Assembly (NCBI GenBank): GCA_012934845.2
Contig: WNNJ02001344.1
Location: forward strand, 62,001-126,000
Reading direction: 5' to 3'
DNA from: Pomphorhynchus laevis
Taxonomy: Eukaryota; Acanthocephala; Palaeacanthocephala; Echinorhynchida; Pomphorhynchidae
Length of the DNA stretch: 64,000 bases
Shown here: one piece after another, positions 9,776 through 21,600 of the stretch
Position numbering within the stretch: the stretch's first letter is position 1
How the letters are laid out: every line of letters begins with the position of its first letter
Program-made: the position numbers and the translations under genes
Notes under the pieces: generated by a model
Databases searched by the model: none
Told to the model about the DNA's origin: nothing
The model's input: only the letters and a program-made list of their open reading frames with translations

Positions 9776-10754
9776 TATACTCTCATGCGCATCATCTCTG
9801 TATCCACTACCTCGTTACTTCTGTCAGAAATAATCTTATGTCTATATCCAACCACCTTTCTTCTCTTCGTCTAGCTCCTTATCCTGAAAAGTCCAAATTA
9901 TGTGGATCATTCTTTATTACCTCGTCATAACTTCACCTGCTTTATCTGTTGATTCGATCAATCTCCCAATCGTTGACAATATGATTTTCTTAGGTTTTCA
10001 CGTCGGCATTTTCATTTCCCTCAAACACTGTTCATTACAAAGTTCACGTTTCTTATTCATTCGTGACCTCCGTCGCATTATTAGGCTAATCGATCTCCGC
10101 TCTTGTCTGTTCTTATATTGTATCTCTTTTTACCCAGAATCGATTATTGTCTTAGCTTATTTGCCAACTCTTCCAATTCTGTACATTTACCTCTCTAACG
10201 TATCGTAAACTTTGCAAAACGTGTTCTCTCGCGTCTTCGCTGCTTCGACCCTATTTTGTCACTCACCATCCTACTTACACATTAATTATCCTGATGATTC
10301 GCGTTCCGCCCTTTTGGCTATGTTATCAAATAATTCTCGACTTCCCTAAGTTCCTCCGCACTCAACCAACTATGGTCTCCAATCTTTTATCGTCAAAGCT
10401 CCACTTGCCTGGAATTCTTTGTCAGCTTACGTTTTTTCTTTCTTGCCACTTTCACTCTTCAAACAATGTCTACGTTCTTGCACTATGGCTCCTCCTCCAC
10501 AATAAATTAAGAAATGCATACCCTCAACATTATATCCAACTCACATTTTTTCATTCATCTTCAACGAACTAATCAATATTTTCCTCCGACGCCTTAACTT
10601 CAATATAATTGGTTCAATTACATCATCATTTTTATTTTACATTCTATTTTTTGTTTTATTGTTTGTTCTTTTTCTTCTACGTCGGCTTGTAAGCGCGCAT
10701 AGGCGTGCATTTGTCACTATAAACAATAAATAAAAATTATAATATATAACACGA
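9776..10754 (+). mobile_element. LINE family C, copy 2 (divergent subfamily), 5'-truncated
   Basis: It starts just after the YADD region (readable ISNHLSSLRLAPYPEKSKL) and runs through the thumb to a 3' end at about 10691-10740 with a GCGCGC/GCGTGC hairpin and A-rich tail. It is closer to the copy at 17.05-18.10 kb than to copy 1. The ORF is broken. Confidence 0.8.
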
Positions 10755-12414
10755 AACCTCTTTGGCATTCTTTTAACTCAATCCTTGCTCGATCCTCATC
10801 GTATTGCAAAATCAATCCCCATGATTTGTGTAATTCTAAAGACTAAGATATCCACGTTACTCTATCACACCCCGTCTCCATCTTATCCCACACTTACCCG
10901 CCTCGCCTCATCCTTCCGAAACTCTCTCATCTTATCCTTGTATCACCTTCCGTAGTCTCATCTGTGCATATGTCCTTGCCCAACAAAACCTTACCTGCCA
11001 ATCATATGCCTACCCTCATACTTAAATGCATATCTTTCTCGATATGCCTTTTCTCACCACCTTGTTTAAGTCGTCCACCCGCAGTCGTATCATTTGTACA
11101 CTGAAAATCGCCGTCATTCGTCCCCTATGTTAGAAACAATCGTGCGACCCCTCCCTTCCTTCTAGCTATCGGTCTATTTAACTCCTCCCTACACTTTCTA
11201 AGCTCATAGAATGCCACATCTTAATACAGATCAGCGTTTACCTCTTTTCATCTAATCTGTACCCTCCTTTCCAATCCACTTTCAACTCCAATCACTCCAG
11301 CGAAATATCCTGCATGAAAGTTTACAACGACCTACTCATTTCTCATGACAAGGCTCTAAATAGTGTTCGCATGTCCCTCAAACTCTCCCAAGCCTTCGAA
11401 ATTGTCAACCACTCCGTCCTCCTTTCTCGCCTTCGTTATGATTAAGGATTTTCTTCTTCCTTCGTAGCATGGTTTTCCTCATATCTATCCGACCGTTCCT
11501 TTCGCATCTGTTACAATTCATCTTTCTAATCCTCCAATCCCTATTTTCTGCGGGATTTCACAAGATTCAGTCCTAGTTCCTTTGCGTTTATCTCTTCTGC
11601 TTGGCGATCTCTCTCCGTTTACAAACTCTATTCCTTTAACGTCATGGAATACGACGATGACATACTCATCTATGTTAATGAACCCACCCATCGCATACAC
11701 GATATCTGCATTTATGCCTCCAACTGTCTTTCTTCCATCGGTAAACGTCTCTCCCATCTTCATCTCGTTGTAAACCCCGACCTGTCCAAGATACTGTAAA
11801 TTCTCCCTCGTCAACCATTGTATCTTTGGCCTAAGCAACCGTTCCAATAGTACATAATTTCAATTTATTATGCTTCCATTTCCATCATCACTTTTCCCTT
11901 AAACTCTTCATCCGTGACAAGGTCCTCTTGTCTAACTTAATTCTCCGTGACATCAGCCGTATCCACCCCCTTATCGACTTTCGTTCTTGTATGTCTCTTC
12001 TTTCATCGCTTCTCTTCCCTAAAATCGATTATTGCCTCAGCCTTTTCGCAAATTCTCCAAAACCATCTTCCTACCCTTACAACGAATAATCAACTCCGCC
12101 GTTTGAGTGCTCTTTCGTCTCCGTCGCTTCGACCACACATCCACATATCTTGTCCAACTCTCCTGGCCCACCATCTACATCCGCATCAAGCTCCGCCTTC
12201 TTATCGTAACTTTTCGTCTCATCGCTGTCGCTCCCCATTTTATATCAACCTTTCTTTCTTAGACGGCACTCGGCCCATCTCTCTATCGCCTCGTTAATGT
12301 CATTCCCTCTTACTCCACGTTCCCAATTACTTTAACAACTACGGTCTTCGATCCTTCCTCGTCGTTGCCCCACTCGCTTGGAATCAGCTCCCTCTCGACG
12401 TCCGCCGCATGAGG
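10755..12414 (+). mobile_element. LINE family C, copy 3, lacking its 3' end
   Basis: The sequence covers the endonuclease-RT linker, RT and thumb. Linker text matches that of the antisense copy at 20.2-21.0 kb. The thumb ends abruptly in SFLVVAPLAWNQLPLDVRR at 12414, where antisense family C sequence begins. The last ~150 bp of the family are absent. Several stops are present. Confidence 0.8.
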
Positions 12415-14249
12415 GTGAGATAGAGGAGCAAATATTTTTAAGCAGAATTGGGTCAGAAGGAGATGTTTTATTGTGTAATGACAGAAGAACCGCAGAAACT
12501 TCATCAGACGAAAAGGGAAGAAGGCGGAACAGCTCTGGGAAGAAAGTATTTAAGGAGAAGATAATATACAAGGGGCATATGTTAGTAGAGAAAGTAAATT
12601 AGATAGCTTAGATTGTAGATAAGAAGAAAATTCATCAGGATTTATGTTACAAAGGGTAGATGATCGTGAAATAATTGAGTTTTAGATTTTTCAATGAAAC
12701 TTAGAGTTTGAAGATGATTCGAGTTGATGTCGCCAAAAGAACGTACGTCTAGTACGCATAAGGGTGATATGGGAACGACGGAGAGAAATGTAGGAAGCAC
12801 GGATATTTGGAGTGAGTGAGTTAGGAGAACGTTTAAGAATGTGATTAAACACACGGAAGAGTGACGGAGTGGATGGTTAGAAAAACTACAGTCGAAATCG
12901 AATCATGGATGATGCCGCAAGCGCTGAAATCGTCGTCGAATAGGCAGAAAGTCATTGAATACAGTCATAAGTTCAGAATCAAGCAGAATACAGAGATCAT
13001 CGGGAGAAAAATAGTTAAGGGGAAGTGAAAATAGTGAAGAATTGAGTAAGGCTGCGCAGAGAATAGAGATATCAAGAAGTTTCCAGGATTAACTTGGAGC
13101 AGCTAATGTTGGAGGTGGAGAAGGAGGATGGCGACGAGTAAAAGTAATAGTAACAAGGAAATGATCGGACAAACCAGGATCAGTAATCGACAAGTAGTAT
13201 AGTCATTGAAGCGGTTTGGAACACCAATTATATCAAGACACCACTGAGAATGTTGAAAGTAATTTATAGTTAAAATCAAAAAAATTAGTTAGAGTTAAGA
13301 GTCAGAGACAGCCGGGCAATCAAGACGAATGCTAAATTCACTGAGTACATGAGTTGATAATCTGCATATGAGTAATTCGAGTATAAGCGGTAGATGTGGG
13401 AGAGACAATTGGACGATCTGATTCAATTAGAGTACAACCATAACGACATAGACGAAGAATATCAAGATCGTCCGATTTAGAATGCCAGGATTCGGTAATG
13501 CAGAGAATATCGATAGATAATAAATCGAAGATATCAAGGAGTTGTTCAGCTTTATGAAGAATGAAGCAAGTGTTGAAAAGACTAAGGCGAAAGGTATGCT
13601 GATGAGCGAGATCGACTAGCAAAGAAGACGGGAAGAGACGGAACGCCATCGAATTTTTGGCCTAATGTGTACAACGTGAAATTTTTTTCGTTCATTTGAC
13701 GGATTGATAATGATGGTTCGCTGTTTGTTTTACGTCGATGTTTCTCAATGCGAGCTAAATTGAGCTGGCAATATCTAAAGTGCAGCGGTCAGGAAAGATA
13801 CGACAAGTAGATGAAGTGTTGAGAAGTTTAAAACGTTGCGAGAGTACCAAGGAGGCATGTGAACTATGTCGGAAAACGATTTTTTAGGAGGGGATGACTG
13901 AGATGATTGAATTTAATGGATTTGTCTATACGGATAAAAGATACAAGAGCGATATTATTGAAAATGGATGGGTTATCATCAGGAAGAATGGTAGCTGGAA
14001 TAGACCTGAAAGCAGATACATCATCGAGGTGAGATTGTGGATAAGCAGATTCGGGAAGCTTTAAGTTAGATATGATAATACAGAGATCACGCGAAGGAAA
14101 ACGATTACGTGGAATTGGTGGACGGACAGAGCTGGTATGAGTAGAGGCAGAAGAGCAGGTAGAAGTGATAATGCCATGTGTGCTTGATGGAGAATTAAGA
14201 TAGGTTGGATCATGTGTGACAGGAGTGGAGTGCAATGACACTCCAGGGT
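12415..14249 (-). mobile_element. LINE family C, copy 4 (ORF1-endonuclease-linker part)
   Basis: Reading on the minus strand from 14249: an ORF1-like segment (RDLCIIISNLKLPESAYPQS) to about 13860, the start of the endonuclease with CITESWHSKS near 13500, a linker, and the first RT codons (EVSAVLLSLHNKTSPSDPIL) near 12500. RT catalytic motifs and the 3' end are missing. It faces copy 3 tail to tail with the middle lost. Confidence 0.75.
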
Positions 14250-15005
14250 AATGACAGAAGAACCGCAGAAACTTCATCAGACGAAATCGGAAGAAGGTGG
14301 AATAGCTCTGGGAGGAAAGTATTAAAGGAGAAGATAATATACAAGGGGCATATGGTTAGTAGAGAAAGTAAATTAGATAGCTTAGATTGTAGATAAGAAG
14401 AAAATTCATCAGGATTTATGTTACAAAGCGTAGATGATCGTGAAATAATTGAGTTTTAGATTTTTCAATGAAACTTAGAGTTTGAAGATGATTCGAGTTG
14501 ATGTCGCCAAAAGAACGTACGTCTAGTACGCATAAGGGTGATATGGGAACGACGGAGAGAAATGTAGGAAGCACGGATATTTGGAGTGAGTGAGTTAGGA
14601 GAACGTTTAAGAATGTGATTAAACACACGAAAGAGTGACGGAGTGGATGGTTAGAAAAACTACAGTCGGAATTGAACCATGGAGAATGATGCGATTTCAG
14701 TCGACCAATGAAAACGTCGGGGTCGACTAGGCACACAGTAATTGAGGATAGTCGTATGTTCAGAATCAAACAGAATGCAGAGATCATCGAAATAAATATA
14801 GTTAAGTGGAAGTGAAAAGAGTGAAGAATTGAGTAAAGCTGCTCAGAGAATAGGATATCGAGAAGTTTCCAGGGTTGACTTGGAGTAGCTACTGTTGGAT
14901 GTGGAGAAGGAGGATGGAGACGAGTATGGGTGACATGGAAATGATCAGACAAACCAGAATTAGTAATTGACAATGAGGTATATGCATATAAGCAATTCGA
15001 AAATC
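14250..15005 (-). mobile_element. LINE family C, copy 5 (endonuclease C-terminus and linker)
   Basis: The minus frame has NSGLSDHFHVTHTRL near 14950, the Ser-Asp-His motif of an AP-type endonuclease, followed by the linker. The first ~415 bp (14250-14665) are almost identical to 12477-12890 of copy 4, while the rest is clearly more divergent. It is truncated at both ends. Confidence 0.75.
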
Positions 15006-15009
15006 TCTA

Positions 15010-15205
15010 AGAATCTCTATCGACAAATTACGACTACGGGTCTGTATTTTTTAATAACGTTCACGAGTCTGTATCAACAAATAACGTCCCCGAATCTCTG
15101 TCAACAGATAGCGTCCACGAGTCTTCTACAAATAGTGTCCACTAGCATCAATCAACTAATAACCCATACGTGTCTCTGTCATCACCTAACGTCAACAAGT
15201 CTCCA
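15010..15205 (+). repeat. Degenerate ~30-bp minisatellite
   Basis: About six imperfect units share a core like CTGTCAACAAATAACGTCC. The 80-codon ORF across it encodes repeats such as LYQQITSTS and is treated as a by-product. It separates a family C copy from the 5' side of LINE D. Confidence 0.65.
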
Positions 15206-17048
15206 ATGAATGCTAATCTATTGGGCACAGCGCGTCTTGTTTTGCGAAATATATGCATCATAATGCAGAATGTGCATATTCCTGATCATCATACGACACG
15301 CAGAAAATAATTGACTTGAATATGTGCCATGTACGTTCAGTACTCACTCGAATATGTGAAGATGCGAGCCGCGAATTAATCGTACAAATAAATGTGCTTG
15401 GCCTATATCGTTTAGGTAAGCGATTTAATTTCACATCAGTAAGGTTGTTGAGGATGGTATTCGAAGGTAGTGAGCAAATCGATTCGTTATATTGGTTTCC
15501 AATTAGTTGCATAGAGATCTAGTTCGTACTAGTCTCAATCGTCACATTTTTTAGGGAGAAGATAACCTTGTAATTCGGGATTTTCAAGTGATCCGGAGAA
15601 TACCGTTTGTGCGTTGACGTCCACTTATAACAGGAGCAATCTCATTAGTTTTGACTGTTTGATTCCTTGTGCAGTTATACGTTGTCGAGTTTCAGCGGTT
15701 TCACGTGTTTCTGTCGTAGGCTACACAAATATTCGCGGCGTAATCTCGAATATTGATTAAGTTAGAGTTTCGGCGCATTCTGTGTAGATATACTTTTTAG
15801 CTGTTTCAGAGACGTGGTTACTGGCATTCTTATAGCGCAATATCAATTCCAGGCTATCATTTGGTACGTTCAGATGGGTTCCATCCTAAAAGAGGTAAAT
15901 GAGTAGCGCTGTATGTCCAGGAGAGGAGCTTGATTAGCAACATAATGAGATATTATGTTGAGAAGGAACATGTTTATTGTGTTGAGATATTATGTTCATG
16001 GAGGAAGATGCGAGTTTTTTATAGTTGATCTAGTTATATCCAACTGTCGCGTTTGTTTGGAGTTTTTTATCGAACACCCAAATCTGCTATTTTAAATAAT
16101 AAACAAATGCACATTCTAACTAGAGCATGCAGTACGAACAATCACCCTTTCTTTTTAGTTGGTGATTTTAACTTACCGACCTTGGCGGTCGACGAAGATG
16201 GCAACAACATTGTTGGTAACTGCCTCCCTGACGATAATAAGCAATATGAGTTCTTTGTAATGGACCTATTACTAATATAGTAAATATCCGATCCAACCAG
16301 ATTTGCTACTGATGGATGTTTATCTATGCTTTACCTTGTATTTTCTCCAAGAGATGGTTAGGTATGTGATCTATCGCACAATCTTCCTTTAGGGCCTAGT
16401 GATCACTGCATTTTGCTTTTTAGGTTGAATCTTGCATCAGATATAGGTGATACCGATGACGAGCATACACTGATGAAGATGTCATGGCATCATGCTGATA
16501 TGAATGCGTTACTACAGCTTGCATCCTTGCTTAACTTTGTGTGTGGTGATGCTGGTAACCAGGAAAGTCGGCGTTTCATTCGAGATTTACTCATTCGGAT
16601 ATCTGGTGATTTTGCTCCACGTAAATTAATTCGAAAAAATGTTAGTAGAAAACCTCCATGATTTGACATTAGTCTCCAGGAAGCTGTAAAGAGACGCAAC
16701 GATTTGTTCATAAAATGTCGACACAAAGGTAATTTGATCGCTCAATTCGAACTTGCTCGCAATGCATATAAACTGCCCAGAGTGCTGAAACGTATGGAGT
16801 ATGAGAGCAAAATTGTTAAATGTTTAAGTAGTTCTCCCAAATGTTTTTGGTCATATGTTCTTCAAGATGCACGTTTTTATTTTTAAATCAGCAGGTTATC
16901 CTCGAACGGAAAGTTGCTTGATTCAAATTTGCTTGATAACATCAGACATTGCTAATGAATTTGCTAATCCATTCGATCTATGCAATTCTAGTTCTAGTGT
17001 AGCTGATATCTTTTGGATACGACAATTGTGATCCGAAGATCACAATTA
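15206..17048 (+). mobile_element. LINE family D, segment 1 (5' region, endonuclease, linker)
   Basis: The first ~550 bp may be an ORF1 remnant but carry no firm motif. From about 15800 an AP-endonuclease is readable: AVSETWL, IPGYHLVRSDG, VALYVQERSL, then GVFYRTPKS (from 16053) and FFLVGDFNLP (about 16160). The linker continues to about 16880 (NAYKLPRVLKRMEYESKIVK) and on to ITIN at 17048. Frameshifts and stops are present. The element resumes at 18105 and 22862, so two later insertions split it. Confidence 0.8.
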
Positions 17049-18104
17049 ATAATAATACAAATTTATTTAATGTGGCAAATGCGTACAAGCTGTACGCTTA
17101 CAAGTCCACAAACAAAAATGAGAAAGTCAAGCAGTTAAATTGTTAAAATGGGATCGGATTTGTCGTTTGAAGCACTGCAGGGAAGTTGATTGGCGTATAT
17201 GAATGGGCAGATGATTCCACGATAGAGGAGCAGCCACCAGGAAGGAGCGGAGTCCAAAGGAGGTAGAGTAGTTTGGGACATGTAAAAGAAGGGAATTACA
17301 GGAACGCAAGGAACAGTAAACAGGACGGGAATTATCAAGAAAAGGAAGGTTGAGAAATGAAGGGGTATGAAAAGTTACAAGGCGGAAAGCAACGATAAGA
17401 AGACGAATTTGAACACGACAATAAATTGTAGGCAAATCGAGAGAAGCAAGATGGTAGGATGTGTGATCAAAACGACGAAGACGGAGGAGAATTCGGACAG
17501 CTGCGTTGACGATGCGTTGTAGGGGAAGAAGAGTGGATTTAGGTGAGTTGGAAAATAGACTAAGACAATAATCGAGTCTAGAAAAAAGGAGAGATGATAT
17601 GAGAGTCATACAAGAAGGGAAATCGATCAATCTACGAACTTGACGGAGGTTGCGGAGTATCAAGGTAGATGAGCGTACTTTATCTCTAACGAAAGGTTTA
17701 AGTGAAAGTCGGTTGTCAAAATGGAAGCCTAGGAAAACGAGATTATCAACGATAGGAAGAATTGTAGAATTTAATGATACGGAGGGAGGTTCGAAGCCGA
17801 GGCGTCGAGGTAGGATCCACATAATTTTGGATTTATCAGGATTCAGAGAAAGGCGAAGGGAAGAAAGATGATTGGAAATTGAGACAAGACAGTCGGAAGC
17901 AGAAACACTAAGATCGTGAATACGATAAACAGGTGCATGAGCATAGATGAGAATGTCATCAGCATATTGCATAACATGGAAGTTAAATTTATGAGAAATC
18001 GAAGACAAATCACCAAGAAGAAGAGAGAAAAGTATAGGGCCTAATACGGAGCCTTGCGGAACACCGGACGGAATGGACGAAGGATGGGAGAGAGAAGAGT
18101 TAGA
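17049..18104 (-). mobile_element. LINE family C, copy 7, inserted in LINE D
   Basis: A 5'-truncated antisense copy. The 3' end has GCGTAC/GTACGC (17081-17097), CATTTGCCAC and an (ATT)n-like tail at 17041-17060. The 5' limit lies just upstream of SGVPQGSVLGPILFS near 18070. D coding sequence resumes on the right (SSSSGHDDIHPYLLK). No clear target-site duplication was found. Confidence 0.85.
17127..18080 (-). CDS. LINE family C reverse transcriptase, C-terminal part
   Basis: The uninterrupted frame includes motif B (GVPQGSVLGPILFSLLLGDL), catalytic YADDILIYAHAP, a FLGFHFDNRLSLK segment and a thumb ending PLSWNHLPIHIRQS and a basic C-terminus. This is the best preserved RT segment of family C in the window and defines its protein style. 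Motif A and the endonuclease are absent because of 5' truncation. Confidence 0.8.
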   Translation of the reverse strand, partial: SSIPSGVPQGSVLGPILFSLLLGDLSSISHKFNFHVMQYADDILIYAHAPVYRIHDLSVSASDCLVSISNHLSSLRLSLNPDKSKIMWILPRRLGFEPPSVSLNSTILPIVDNLVFLGFHFDNRLSLKPFVRDKVRSSTLILRNLRQVRRLIDFPSCMTLISSLLFSRLDYCLSLFSNSPKSTLLPLQRIVNAAVRILLRLRRFDHTSYHLASLDLPTIYCRVQIRLLIVAFRLVTFHTPSFLNLPFLDNSRPVYCSLRSCNSLLLHVPNYSTSFGLRSFLVAAPLSWNHLPIHIRQSTSLQCFKRQIRSHFNNLTA

Positions 18105-18828
18105 ATGTCGTATTCATCTTCGTCAGGCCACGATGACATTCATCCGTATCTACTTAAATTATTAAATCAACATTTGGCTCTTTCTGTAACTTACTTGTTA
18201 TAGGCATTTGTAGATAGCATACAAATACCTTCTGAATGGAAGTGTGCAGTAGTGGTGACGGTGTTCAAAAAAGGTGATTGTCGTTTAGCTGACAAATATC
18301 GAGCTATAAGCCTTACGAATCATTTGGGCAAGGTACTCGAAAGGACTATTTACGATAACATAATCGAGCACTTGAGCATAGCAGGCCAACATAGCTCTGT
18401 GCAACATGGCTTCAGTTGGATTGAATCCACGTCTAAAGGAAAGAAGTGGATGTTGTTATGTTCGATTTTAGTCGTGCGTTCGACCGTGTCCCCCATAGTC
18501 GTCTCATTCAAATAGTGGCCGGATATGACATAAATAGCTTAGTTGTGTTATGGATTAGTGATTTTCTATCTAATAGATCTTTCAAGTTCGAATTGGTAGT
18601 ATAATATTCTCGCTACTTTTAATTACGTCAAGAGATATTCAGGAAACTGCCCTCCGACCTTTATTGTTTAATTTGTTAATGAACAATCTACTGACTCAAC
18701 TGCACTGTCCTTGTTTAGCTTTTGCTGACGATATAAATATATGGTATGAGATCCAATTTGAATAAGACTACATATGTTTACCGCGTGATAATGATAGGGT
18801 TCATACGTGGATTGCTAACACTGACCTA
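18105..18828 (+). mobile_element. LINE family D, segment 2 (RT)
   Basis: RT N-terminus from the GHDDIHPYLLK linker, then VFKKGDCRLADKYRAISL and QHGF. Motif A reads MLFDFSRAFDRVPH across a frame change near 18450-18490. FADDINIW-like text is present near 18720 and NTDL at the right end. Decayed: several frame changes. Interrupted at 18828 by family C copy 8. Confidence 0.8.
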
Positions 18829-18939
18829 AAAAAGATTTATTTTTACGTGGCAAATGCGTGCCAGCGCACCCTTACATGACCACAACAAAACAAAAATGTA
18901 AATCATGTGTCGAGAAGGTGTGAACGGAGGAGGTGTTTG

Positions 18940-21600
18940 AATGTGATAAAGGAGGGAGCGCGCGGACGTCGAGAGAGAGTTGATTCCAGGCAAGTGGGGC
19001 GGCGACGAGGAAGGATCGGAGACCGTAGTTGTTAGCGTAATTGGGAACGTGGAGTAAGAGGGAATGACGTTAACGCAGCGATAGAGGGGTGGGCCGAGTG
19101 TTGTCTAAGAAAGAAAGGTTGATATAAAATTGGGAGCGACAGCGATGAGACGAAAAGTTACGAGAAGGCGGATTTTGATGCGGATGTGGATGGTGGGTCA
19201 GGAGAGTTGGACAAGATATGTGGATGTGTGGTCAAAGCGACGGAGACGAAAGAGCACTCAAACGGCGGAGTTGATTATTCGTTGTAGGGGTATGATAATG
19301 GGTTTTGGAGAATTTGCGAAAAGGCTGAGGCAGTAATCGATTTTAGGGAAGAGAAGCGATGAAAGAAGAGACATTCAAGAGCGGAAGTCGATAAGGGGGT
19401 GGATACGGCTGATGTCACGGAGAATTAAGTTAGACGAGCGGACCTTGTCACGGACGAAGAATTTAAGGAAAAGGTGATCATCGAAATTGCAGCCTAAGGA
19501 AGTGAGATTGTGAACTATGATGATGATCGATGAGGCAAAAGATACAGTGGGAAGAGATATATTTGGTTTACGAGGGAGGATCTACATTATTTTGGACTTG
19601 TCGGAGTTTAGAACGAGATGGATATAGGAGAGACGTTTGTAGATAGAAGAAATACAGTTGGAGGCAGAAATGTCGATATAGTGTATGCGATGGGCAGGTG
19701 CATGAGCATGGATGAGGATGTCATCGGCGTATTGCATGACTTTAAAGGAGTAAGTTTAATTAACGGAGATAGAACGCCAAGCAGAAGAGAGAAAAGCAGG
19801 GTACCTAGGACTGAACCTTGTGGGACCCCGCAAAAATAGGGATGGGAGGGGATGATAATGAATTGTAACAGACGCGAAAGGAACGGTCGGATAGATATGA
19901 GGCAAACCATGCTACGGAGGAGGAAGAAAAGCCGTAATCATAACGAAGGCGAGAAAGGAGGACGGAGTGGTCGACAATGTCGAAGGCGGGGGGAGAGTTC
20001 GAGGGATATGAGAACACTATTTAGAGCCTTGTCTTGGGAAATGAGTAAGTCGTTGTTAACTTTTATGCATGCGATTTCTGTGGTGTGATTAGAGCGAAAA
20101 GCGCATTGGAAATGAGGGTACATATCCAGTGTAAAGTGAAGATACTGCTGCCGATGGACGAGTTCAACAAGGTTGTGAGAAAAGGGGGTATCGATGATCA
20201 TATGGATTCAAGTATGTGGGTAGGCAATGGATCGGCAGGTGAGGTGTTGCTGGGCAAGGACATGAGAACAGATGAGACTTCGGTATATGAGACAGGGAGA
20301 AGATGAAATAGTTCCGGGGGAATGAGGCTAGGCGAGTCAGAGTGGGATAGGATGGAAACCGGGGTGTGATTGAGCAACGTGTATACTTTTGTCTGGAGAA
20401 ATGACGAATAATCTTTTGCATTGATATTGCACGGCGAAGAGGAGCTAGCAAAGATTGAGTTTAAAATATGCCAGAGAGTCTTAGAGTTGAATGAAGTAAT
20501 GATTTTATGCTGCCAGAAGAAGTTGCATTTGGTACGTAGTAGTTTGAGATCAGACCGACGAAGAGCAATATTGGAATCACGGAAAGACGGAGTTATCGAG
20601 CGGAAATCACGTCTGAGAGAGCAGTGATAGACTCGAAAAGCATGGCGGAGCCGACGCTTTGAGAGCAGGCATTGGATGTCAATCCATGGGGCACAGTGCA
20701 AGCGACGGTGTGGGTGAGGCTTGAAGGGCATGATAAGATCAATAGTGGATGTGAGTTCTGAGTCGAAAAGAAATGCGAGATCGTGAGGAGAGAAATATGT
20801 TAGTGTGGGATAGGATAGATACGATTTGAGTAAGTCAAAGTGGAGAAGGGAGATTTCAAGATTTCTGCAAGGGCTACGTAGGATTGTAGGTGTGTGTGGA
20901 TGAGTGGTTGTGAGTGAGATCAAGGGTGACGAGAAAGTGATCGGATAGACAAGTATCGAAAATGGACAGTGAGGTGTAGACAGCAAAATGATTGCGGACA
21001 ACGATGATGTCTAGTACCACACCAAAGATATTTGTGGGGGCAGTGGAGATGGCTTTGTAGTTATAGTTGGATAGAATGTTGATGAACTAGATGGACTCGG
21101 TGAAAGAGGGGCTGTCGAGGCGGATGTTGAAGTCGCCAAGAACGATTGAAGGGACGGATGACAAAGAACAGTGGGACAAATGGTCAGCGAGTTTGGTAAA
21201 AAAATAAAGAGGTAGGAGCAGATAAACCAAGACTGTATACAATGGCGAGATCTAGAGTGATCAGGTTAAAATAACGACAAGAGTAATGACTTAAAGTGAT
21301 TTTAGGAATAGACGCGGGGTGATGGGCGAATGCGACAATGCCGACATGATTTTAGAATTTAGAAGGAAATTTGCTGAGGGTGCGAGCGGATTCGACTAGT
21401 GAGCAACCGCCAGAGAGCAAACGGCAGATGGAGAGGTTGTCAGAATTGGAATGTCAGGATTTGGTGATTCGGAAGAGATTGATGGATTGCTTTATTGAAT
21501 AGATTGAGGATGATATCGGTTTATTTTGAGAATAGATCTAGTGTTGAGGAGGCCGAGGCGGAAACCGTGTTTTGTGATAGGGGCTAGTTGAGAATACACA
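18940..21600 (-). pseudogene. LINE family C ORF2 (endonuclease and RT, decayed)
   Basis: Endonuclease motifs are FRLGLLNTRSIL near 21560, IVLGDFNIRLDSPSF near 21140 and LSDHFLVTL near 20940. The linker is open from 21001 to 20198. RT pieces follow: CAFRSNHTTEIACIKVNNDL near 20080, a motif A remnant, YLSDRSFRVCYNS near 19870, GVPQGSVLGTLLFSLLLG near 19815 and a YADD region near 19730. Frames change several times, so no functional protein is expected. Confidence 0.7.

Noticed and set aside
12477-14665. Pair of 415-bp direct repeats read as long terminal repeats
   Set aside because: Both lie in the endonuclease-RT linker of LINE family C copies; there are no primer-binding site, polypurine tract or LTR-type ends.
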